Shown: positions 55,620 through 64,000 of the stretch, in pieces
How positions within the stretch are numbered: position 1 is the first letter of the stretch
Layout of the letters: each line of letters starts with the position of its first letter
NCBI RefSeq assembly: GCF_001619985.1
Contig: NW_017264196.1
Span: 1,550,001-1,614,000 of the forward strand
DNA: 64,000 nt
Direction of reading: 5' to 3'
Source: Xylona heveae TC161
Taxonomy: Eukaryota > Ascomycota > Xylonomycetes > Xylonales > Xylonaceae
The notes under the pieces: generated by a model
Told to the model about the DNA's origin: nothing
The model's database searches: none
The model's input: the letters and a program-made list of their open reading frames with translations, nothing else
Position numbers and translations under genes: made by a program

Positions 55620-58406
55620 TGTGAAGATAGATCGATAACGGCCTCCTTAGAATGAAAATTGGAGTGTTTGTGGAGCTCAACCCTTTGTCAACTCCACGCT
55701 TGAGAAATGGAGATCTGAGCTGGCAACACAAAGGGCGTCGAAGCTGTCGCGCTGAGAAGATGGCAGGTTGAGTTCGTAAGGAGAAGTATCTTCTCGAGCG
55801 GCCCAGCTCAACGAAAGGTGAAAAGGCAAGAGCAGCGAAAATGCAGCTGGCCCAGTGGACGAGGTTATGGAGTCGATTCGATGGCAGTGTGTAGCTTCGA
55901 AACGGAGAACGATCGGCGGATGGGACGAATCGAATATCGGTGTCGACGAAAAGGCGTCAAAAAAGGGTCCCGTAGGGCAGCTTGTTCATTCAATGCCCAA
56001 CTATGTTTCCCCAGTGGTAAGGGGTTGGGCAAGTGAATGTCTTATGAAACAGACCAAAGACTCGCGCAGCAGGGGTTGCAGATATGCTCGGAGTGCGATC
56101 CGAGCTTGAGACGGACAAGTTGATCAAGAGCGCAGGGCGAGCAGCAGATCAAACTGCCGCAAGCCCAGGCAACAAAATCCTTCTGAGCCGAAATCCGTAC
56201 GCATGAGCGGGTTGGATGTTTTGTTTTTTTCGCGGAGAGAGCGGGAAGGGTATGATGAAAGAAGATGACGATGAAGCAGAAAGAAGGGTCAACGAGGGAG
56301 GGGGGATAAGGGAGAAAAGGCTCCTCTGTGACGAATATCCGGGGAAGGGATGAGGCAATCAATGAGCCATACTGGGGGAGTTAACTGGCTAACTAAAAGG
56401 CTCAGCAATCAGTTGCAGCCCGTTTAGGGGTTAAAAATGGCCGAAATAGGACCTACTACGGAGGAGACTATAACAAAAGTAACCAAGTTCCCTTCTCGTA
56501 CCGTTTGCTGTCAATTGGGGCAAGAGCGGCATCGTTACGGTGGGGGGAGAAGATCAACGAGTCGGGTACAAAGTATACTTGGACGGATACCTAAACCCAG
56601 TTTACAAATTCTGTACCCAATAGGGAGTACCGCAACCATTGTCATCTAACCAAGACCGGTCAAAACTCGTCTCTTACCTAGCCAACCCCCCCCGGCGCCC
56701 TAAATATCTGTCATATTTCAGATGAAAGGGCGTCCACCAACTTTCCCCACGTTCCCACCTCTCCATTCTGGCCGCCCTCCAATTCCGGCTGTTTACTGTC
56801 ATTGATTCGCACGAGCCCTGGCAGAACCCTTTTCCAGCTTCATGATTCGGTCAAGGCCCAGCCAGGTCCCTCAGGCCGGATCTAGGCACACTGCAACCCT
56901 GGAACGGATTATCGCGATTGATTATTCTTCCCCTCCCCATCCCCCCTTCCCAGATCACTTTCTCGTCCTGCAGCAGATGCACCACCAATCTGAGTGAGAG
57001 CCTAGATTCGTCAGGTAGAGGGCTGAAGAGGATCAAAGAGAGATTACATGCGAGCTGAGGCAAGCACCACACAGCACTTGGGTTGCTATACCCTACCTAC
57101 CTACCTACCTACCTACCTAAGTACCTCCTAACCCAGTTGATTTACGGAATTACTATTCCGTACTGTACATGCGTGGGTTACATAAAACCCTTCGTTGTCT
57201 TACAGTACCTGCGTTGGTGCAGAAGGTATTCCGAGCTCGTAGTGAAGCTGAAGCTGGAATAAGCACAGACTCGTCCTCTCTCACCAGTTTAAGCAACAAA
57301 GAGGCACTGTAGGCCACCTACAGTATAATGTACCCCACTCTGCATGGGAAGGAGCGGCGAACGTACAGTAGTCTCTATAGCAAAGTCACGGGGACAAACA
57401 TGCCCCCTGGTGCTTGTCGTGCATTGGTGCGTCACATTGCAGATGCTGTTGCCCTGGAGGTGGTGGGCCTGGTCAATCACACGCCCCGCATTCATCCAAT
57501 AATGTCAATTCTGCAACAACATCTTTTAATCAATTTTTCCCTCAGAGGTTTTCACTGTATACTGGAGGTGACTTGCTGGGTACATTACACATGCCATTTC
57601 TTTCTTTTTTACTTCCATTTATTTCGTTTTGCTTTGTTGATTGTTGTAGTGAGCATCGGCAATTCCATAGATTTGGTTTGGGATTCTCTGGTAACTGATG
57701 CATTCCGCACCCCGGCTTTTCCACCCTAGTATTTGCTCAACAGACCTGATTTCAGCATCCTCCGGGGAAAATCTCCAAACAAGGCCGCGTCACTCTTCTG
57801 CGTACGGCTTTCGTCCTGTTTCCTGGTACTGAAAAGACTCAATACCCTGGCATACTTTCCTTTTCTTGCTTCCCTTATTCTGTGTTAATGGAAGCGCCTT
57901 GGGACAAAGGGCCAATTGATGAAGAAGAGGACAATATAGCACATACGCAAGCCATCGTATTAGTTTCAGGTCGGAAAAGAAACGTATCTTGCTATAAGGA
58001 TTCATAGTACAAAACAGTAAATTAATTTACTTAATCCGAATTTAGAAGCGGCCAACTTCGAAATAATTCAGATACAATTGATCTCTTAGAGGTTATCGAC
58101 AGGTTGGAAGGTCGATCAAAACCAACGTCCATAATAGCGCGGCACATATACAAAAGAAGGGTACAAGTATAATCAGTGAAAAGAACAGCTGGCAGTTCGC
58201 ACAGATGTCTAACGCCTCATGGTGAGCAGTTTCCGTCCCAGCCAATTCAGCCCAATCCCGTATAAACATATCGGAATCAAAAATTACCCCGAAGCGCCAA
58301 AAGCCCAGATCCAGTCCAAAATTGAGATTCCTCTCCAGCGGTGGTATCTTTCCAATTAAAACTCAAACTAATATCTCGAACCCTGTACATATATACGTAT
58401 ACAAGT
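55620..58406. other. Intergenic, no gene seen; upstream of the low-complexity protein gene
   Basis: 2.8 kb. The left part should be the promoter of the low-complexity protein gene and the right end the 3' flank of the FacB-like gene. A (CCTA)7 repeat lies at 57092-57119. Small frames show no domain. Confidence 0.55.
57092..57119. repeat. (CCTA)7 tetranucleotide repeat
   Basis: Seven perfect CCTA units followed by AGTACCTCCTA; the longest of the CCTA/TAGG tracts in the window. Confidence 0.92.
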
Positions 58407-61223
58407 TCAGACCCGCAAAGTCTCCTCGAGTCCTTCAAAGCCAAATCCTTCGCCGGCGCCATCGGCGGGGATGAGTATACCCGGGCACGCGTCTGGTCCT
58501 GAGGCACCGACTGAGCCGGGATCACAATGGCTTAATTCTTCTCCGCTCGTTAGACTTTCTTCGGAAAAGCTTAGGACGCTCTGAGCTGCAGGAGGACAAC
58601 TCGAATCCCACATGCCCCAAAACTCCGACGACCAGCCGGGGTATGATTCAACGCCGGTAGAAGCAGGAATATTTGCGTCAACAATGCCGTCAACCGGTGG
58701 TCCTCCATAGATGTTGTCATAAATGTTGGCTTGACCATTGTCGATTGAGCCAAGGAGCTGTTCCCACTCAGAAGTTGAAAGCCCCAGCTTTCGCGGAGCC
58801 TGACGCGGGTCGGTCACAGGTTCGGCCTGGAAAGCCAGAAAGTCTAGATTGGGGGATTCCATAGGAGCAGTTGAACGCGTTGATGCGGCGCTGTACGAAG
58901 GGCTACGATGGACGGCAGAATGCAGGACGGGTTCGGAGTTTATTGATGAGAGACTAACTTGACTCTGGCTTCGAGATTGCGCAAAGTCGGCGACGCTCAA
59001 ATTTGCAATTGTCGCTCTCCGGTTGGCTTCTTCTTGAGAACACAGACCATTGCCGGATACCATTCGCGGCTGCGCAACCTGAGCACTTTTCGGGGTTGAT
59101 GTGCTGATCGAGTGGGACGCCGGCATGTTGGGATCCGAATTTCTCCGCGAAGTTCCTTTTATTTTCGGTTGGTCGCGAGCGGGACGGACGGAAGAGGATG
59201 CCTTTTCAAAGGCTGAAGCTGCACTGGGAGACCCACGAGCAAGAACTTCGACAACCCAAGATGCCAGCTTTTGACTGTCTTTTCTCGGCTTCCTCTCCGA
59301 TTTTGACACGATATCTTGATAAAGCAACCCGAAACCAGACAGGACGAGGAGGTGGCGCTTGTTCAAGCAAAAGGAGAAGCTCAATCGTCTTTCCTCCAAT
59401 AATTGAAGTATTTGGATAAGGTGTTTCCCAGCGTCGCCAAGGGCAATAACTGACGAGGAGGCCTTGGCTCCCAACTCGGACGATCCAATCGCAGGGAGAT
59501 AGATCAGAGAGCGGATATAATAGTATGCCAAGGACTGCAAGAGATGAGCTGCGAGAAGATACGATGGAGGACAAGTGGAAACTCACCAGCAACGGAGAAC
59601 GACTGCTAATAACATTGGTACTAGGCTTGTCCTTTACAAATAACAGCTTCAAGTGAGAGGGCATGGAGTTAGACCAGCCGGCCAATTCATCTGCAAGCTG
59701 GTGCAACTTCTGCAGCGAGAGCTCGTGCGACGCCGATGATGGATAGATCTCCTTTAACACCTTTGCGAGTATCCTTGATGCCTTGAAAAGCTCCAGAGCA
59801 CTCGAGATTTTGGTAAATTCTCCGGGTAAAGTGGGCTGAAATCCTTTTTCGGTAATGTACTCATCGTCAACGTCGCAGGGATATTCGGCTTGGATATCTT
59901 CCTCGCGCATCATTCTTGGCAAGCCAGTCACGGCGGAAGAAAAGCTGGAAAATGTTAGCAAAAGAAAGCGGTTTGAAGCCAATCAGTGAGGTGTACCAAT
60001 CAATAGTATAAAGCGCCCAGAATAGCCTCTTCCTCGTCTCAGACACTAGGGCATTGGAAGAGAAGCGCTCATGGCTTTGATGGAGGCCCAGACGCTGCGA
60101 AAGACCAATTGCGAGTCCCTTGTAATGCAGCAGTGACTCATAATCACCTTTAGCCATACAAAATAATTGGGCCAGCGTAAGACATTGGAGGGTCGCAAGT
60201 GTTCGTTGACGAGAAATCGAATCGACTGCCGTTTGCCATTGCTCTTCAAAAGAGGTATCGTAAAGTTCACTTCGTGACTGGATCTTTTTTAGCTCCTGTT
60301 TTACCTATCTAGGCGTGCACTTCATGCGGTACATACTTCGGAGGACAAGGCCGCAATACCAAAAACCAGGTGCAGCTGGGCGATAGAGTGCTTATCCAAG
60401 ACAGCATCAGGATTTGCAACGTAGCTCTCGTATAGTGCAAGGAAAGTCGGACGATGTAGGACTGGGAAAAGAGGAGCCCATTCTTGGAAGAAGACATTGA
60501 CCAGCTGATCAGATACTAGGCGGGGTGGGGCTTTCGAGGTCGAAATGGATTCAGAGCCTTCGGTCCGAACTGAGATTGGAGAGCTTTCGTCAAATAGAGC
60601 GCTAGAGTTGAAATCCATGCTGAGTTTGCCAGTCTGACGAGCTTCGCGTTTAAAGCTCTCTGCATAAATCAGTTACTGAGCACCACAATGTAAAGTCTTC
60701 AGTTAAACCTACCAACAAGAGTCCTTCCAGCGGAAAGGCCAGCAAAGTAAGGATCTCTCTCTTCGTCTTCACATAGGGGCGAGGGTTGATGAACCCAGAA
60801 GGTGTCACCATCAGTATGAGCGTCACTGTCCTTTTCTGCAGTCGATATCGGGGGGGAAGCAGTTGTCGTAGGTATCACAGGCGATGGTTGTTGGGGCGGC
60901 AGGCGTGCAGAAGGAGAGCGAATTCTCGAAAGCATGTCGATTTTCTCGTCTTTCTCGTCCAAAAGGTCTTTCATCTCTCGAATTTCGGTTTCCAAGGACC
61001 GTACCCTTTCCTCCAAAGACTCCGTGTAGCCCCGCGGAAATGCGCGGCGGCTCAACTTATCGCTTGTTTTGCATTCGAATCCAACACTGGCACATTGTGA
61101 ACAGCAGGGCCGAATCCCGTCACATCTGATCTTCTTGCTGCGACATCGGTCACAAGCCTGGGCGATCCGGCTCTGGGAACTCGTCCCGACCTTGATAACC
61201 TTCATAGGCAGAATTCCAGGCAT
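58407..61223 (-). CDS. facB: Acetate/gluconeogenesis regulator FacB (CAT8-type Zn(II)2Cys6 factor)
   Basis: Five exons: 61223-60713, 60659-60337, 60295-59997, 59944-59587 and 59534-58407. The introns are 53, 41, 52 and 52 bp. All phases agree and give 872 aa, close to the Aspergillus FacB length as I recall it. The N-terminus begins [20 protein letters not shown], followed by [14 protein letters not shown], the near-invariant start of FacB proteins. The Zn2Cys6 cluster spans residues 24-51 and leads into a basic linker and a heptad-rich dimerisation helix (about 68-100). The fungal regulatory middle domain includes [39 protein letters not shown] across a splice, and [18 protein letters not shown]. 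The C-terminal third is Ser/Pro-rich and acidic, suiting an activation region. The known role is activating genes for acetate use, the glyoxylate cycle and gluconeogenesis, including acetyl-CoA synthetase and isocitrate lyase. None of those targets is in this window. Confidence 0.95.
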
Positions 61224-63236
61224 CTTGACGTCACAAGACGGTTCTCAAATACTTGATTATCACGGTAGAAGGAAAAGATACAGATATCTCCTCCTTGATT
61301 CAACTTGGTGAAGTGTTAAATATGCGACAAACGGCTCGGCCTTGGCGGGGACGATATAGCTGTAAGCACCTGGGTCACTTCGTCTGCTGAGCGATGAATG
61401 AGCTCCTAGGCCACGCTACCAAGCAACAACGAAGTGATCCCTCTCGAGCATTCAGTACCAAAAGTCTCCAAGATAATTTGCGCGAGGAGCAAGAAGAAGA
61501 GGAGGAGGGGGAGGAGTCATCTATATCGAGAGTGCGTTTGTGGGGAAGGTGGGAAGGAGGCGCGGACGGGAGGGTGGTATAATCGGTTGAGAAAGATTCC
61601 GGGGTAGAGTTCAACGGGGGGCTCTTTTTCGCAGGCGTAGCTCCGAGCCTGGCGCTTGTGGGGGGGTGATCAACGAGCGCCTTGGCTGGCTTACCGGAGC
61701 TGACGGGGAATCGGAGAGCGAGCAGGAAAGGTAATGCAATTCAGTCCAAGATACGGACGAGAAAAAGAGCAGTATCCTCGTTTCAATTAAAATAATATAA
61801 TAACTCCCAATGCACTGAATCTATTGCTGGTTTATTCTCTGTTTCTCGCTTCCACGTGGTCAATTACAGTGCCACGAGGTAGGTAACTTAATATACTCCT
61901 AATCAGATCGAGCCATGGCCCAAAGGAGAAATCTTCATTCTCACTTGAAGGGCCAGATGACAGCTTGCTGAGGATGTCGCTACTTAAATAGCAGGATTTC
62001 CCTTTAATAAGAAGCATCAGAGGTTCCTTTACAAGGTGTCAAGCCACTAAGAAAAAGCTGTGATGGAATTAGATGCCAGGCATTTGTAAGTCGGTTACGT
62101 GCTTGGTGTGTTGAAATATACCATGGAAGCAACGCTACCGTGACTTGGCAGAACCCTTCCGAGAATATGCCGCGTGGAAGGCACCACCGAGGGCACACTC
62201 TACAGCCCGCTTGGGTGAAAAGGGAGTAGAGGCGCACGGCAGACTCCCAGAAGGGATGGACACGGGGGGTTTGGTTCTGCCGAAAAGAGATAATGATATT
62301 CTTGCCCAATTGGCGCCAACTGGCGCTGGTGGGCGAGACCTTTCGGTTTGTCTATCAATTACACCATGGGAATATGAATCGTCAAGGGTCCCCATGCCGC
62401 TCCGGGGAACCATTCGGCTCTAATATCATTGGATAGATGTACACATATGCGCTCTACGTAGCGGAGGAGTACTTACATTTATTCTATACAACCTTGTAGA
62501 CCTCCTGTGAAGAGGATTGGCTCCGCCGACGCACAGCGCTTCCAGATAATCTCCTCACTTATTCAGCATATCACAGAGGTGGCGGATGTCTCGCCTCCAC
62601 TCAAGATGTAAGAAGGAAACTGATTGACCGCATATCTTCCCCAAGATAGTCTTGGATTTTCATGAAAGTATCGAGTGCCATCAGTAGGTTCACCTTAGGG
62701 CCAGAGCGGTTGAGTCATTGACGGAATTGCTCGGATCGATGGTTCGAAAAAGCAAATGAACAATACAGCCCGCCTCCAAGCTCGGCCAACCGTTCACTAA
62801 CTCATAAAAGTTTTGAAAAATTGCTGTCAAGGTGTCGCAGTAGTTTCCAATGATTATTGAGGGCGCTCCTTGTATCTGAAGCTTTTCGGGATCAGGGTCC
62901 CGGAATCGCGGGGGGGATATAATCTACTTTCCGTCTTACCCCGTATTTCCCCGCAATCTGCTCCCCTAGCGCCATCTTGTCTCTTTACGGTTCCCGCCAT
63001 GAAGCTTGGCACAAATATGGTCATTTCTACCAAAAAGCCCGATAGAATGTGAGAATGTTAGGCTTGACGAGCCGAACCTTTCCTCCCACTCACCGGCATG
63101 ACTATTGTTGAAGATCATCATCTTCTGAGAAGCACTTACTGATACTATCCAAGAAGAGCATCTGCATCATATCGGGAACGGTCAGTAGCATGATTGCCAT
63201 CCCGACGAACAACCGACCACTTTACTTTCCTAGGGC
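61224..63236. promoter_or_regulatory. FacB-like gene upstream region (2 kb)
   Basis: Lies between the FacB-like start and the end of the SET-domain gene, both on the minus strand. A long promoter would suit a carbon-source-controlled regulator. A purine-rich GAAGAAGAGGAGGAGGGGG stretch lies at about 61493-61512, and a GGTAGGTAACTTA element near 61879. No coding sequence is supported here. Confidence 0.5.
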
Positions 63237-64000
63237 TTAAGAGAAGTCCTCATCATCTGCTTTATCACCGGCATCCAATCCAAGGAATTCCCGTACTGTC
63301 GGCGATCCCGCTAATAAGGTTTTCTGTTGTACCAATCGCGCGTCAGTCCTGTCATCCGTTGACCCTTGGTGCTACTAACCTCTTCCTCAAATTCCCGATA
63401 TGCCTGCGAGAGCAATTCCCATTCTAGGTCTCTTAGACGCGTAGCTTGATTCCAAGCCTGACTGCTTATCGGCAACTGCGCACGAGCCTCTCGGATCGCA
63501 TCCTCTGTCTCATACAGTCTTCGCAGCTGAGTCTCGACCCGGTCTTGTAGTAGGGCTAGAGCTCGTAACTGAAAAATGTCCCACAAGGGCTCAGCTTCAA
63601 GCAAACTCTTAAGACTGGTAATGTCCTCCAAATCGCTGCCTTTCCAAAACGCTTGCAATTCTCTTCCACCATCATTCGTCTGGAGAACCTTGAACTCCAG
63701 CCCATCTTCTTCATTTACACAAACGAGCCAAATGAATTCGCTCTCCCATTTCGTCTTTCCTTCCCTTATAAAGAGGCGAAAACCCGGTGGTGTTTTACAG
63801 ACAGCTTGTTTGGCCGGTTTCAAGGGATCATCGTCTGGAATATCAAGTTGCAGGAAAAGTTCTCTTGCATTCTTCATTGTGTCTTCGATGAAGCCATAAG
63901 AAAACAGCATTTCGCATGCACCTTTCTCATCACCGTACCTGTGTGATCATTAATTTTCCAAAACGTGTCCGACCATTTGCTCACTTACGTTATATTCACT
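63237..64000 (-). CDS. SET-domain lysine methyltransferase, C-terminal part (runs off the window)
   Basis: Partial gene continuing beyond position 64000. Visible exons: the last 12 nt (64000-63989), then 63938-63376 and 63295-63237. The first join gives ...NIT|YGDEKGACEMLFSYGF, the end of a SET domain (the YGF of the cofactor and substrate channel). It is followed by a helical region like the Rubisco-LSMT-type substrate-binding domain (SLLEAEPLWDIFQLRALALL, YETEDAIREARAQL). This layout is typical of cytosolic or nuclear protein lysine methyltransferases of the Rkm/SETD3-like group that modify ribosomal or other non-histone proteins; the exact substrate is unknown. For the last join I prefer a GTAGCA donor at 63375, which gives EEEVIREFLGLDAGDKADD and a stop at 63237. 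The donor is weak, and without it the frame stops at 63311 instead. Confidence 0.8.

Noticed and set aside
8875-61223. Possible secondary-metabolite cluster because of two Zn(II)2Cys6 factors
   Set aside because: The two factors are about 50 kb apart and the genes between are conserved housekeeping genes. No polyketide synthase, peptide synthetase, terpene cyclase or P450 is present.
1-64000. Intact transposons, LTR or other virus-like elements, CRISPR arrays
   Set aside because: No transposase, reverse transcriptase, integrase or capsid-like frames, no long terminal repeats and no regularly spaced repeats were seen. A self-alignment would be needed to exclude old, heavily mutated copies.

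Overview
This is nuclear DNA of a filamentous ascomycete (Pezizomycotina). I could resolve 15 protein-coding genes. They have short spliceosomal introns (about 50-130 bp, with a few of 200-300 bp), GTRNGT-like donors and mostly YAG acceptors. The protein set is typically fungal: a FacB/CAT8-type acetate regulator, a Pbs2-type MAPKK, an MNN9-family Golgi mannosyltransferase, two Zn(II)2Cys6 factors, and a small 40S protein with the usual split gene. CCTA/TAGG and TACGGAGT motifs scattered between genes would suit a Sordariomycete, but that is inference and I cannot name a genus.

Layout. 1-21.8 kb is gene-poor: a C2H2 zinc-finger protein (+, about 3.1-4.1 kb), a T-rich and AT-rich interval, a Zn(II)2Cys6 regulator of the sterol-uptake-control (UPC2-like) type (-, 8.9-11.0 kb), then about 10.8 kb with no convincing gene. 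21.8-30 kb holds a transportin/Kap104 importin (-) and the HOG-pathway MAPKK Pbs2 (-). 30-42 kb holds an auxin-efflux-carrier/Ecm3-like membrane protein (+), choline kinase (+), a small protein with an N-terminal Cys motif, a LysM domain and a UBA-like tail (-), and ribosomal protein S22/uS8 (+). 42-56 kb holds a homeodomain factor (-), RNA exonuclease Rex3 (-), a ROG1-like DUF676 lipase (+), an MNN9/VAN1/ANP1-family mannosyltransferase (-) and a low-complexity protein with a distinctive C-terminus (-). 56-64 kb holds the FacB-like acetate regulator (-) and the 3' part of a SET-domain lysine methyltransferase (-) that runs off the window.

The genes look like ordinary chromosomal housekeeping and regulatory genes rather than one pathway. 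Loose themes are signalling and transcription (Pbs2, FacB-like, UPC2-like, homeodomain, C2H2), lipid metabolism (choline kinase, lipase, the sterol-type regulator) and cell-surface glycosylation (MNN9 family). I saw no biosynthetic cluster, tRNA, rRNA, CRISPR array, intact transposon or virus-like element.

I did not find a clearly new system. The items most worth checking are the Cys-motif/LysM/UBA-like protein, the stop-free 51-nt intron inside the Pbs2 kinase domain, the conserved-looking tail of the low-complexity protein, and the 10.8 kb gene-free interval upstream of the UPC2-like gene. Exon boundaries were read by hand from splice signals, reading phase and family resemblance; they have not been aligned or tested against RNA.
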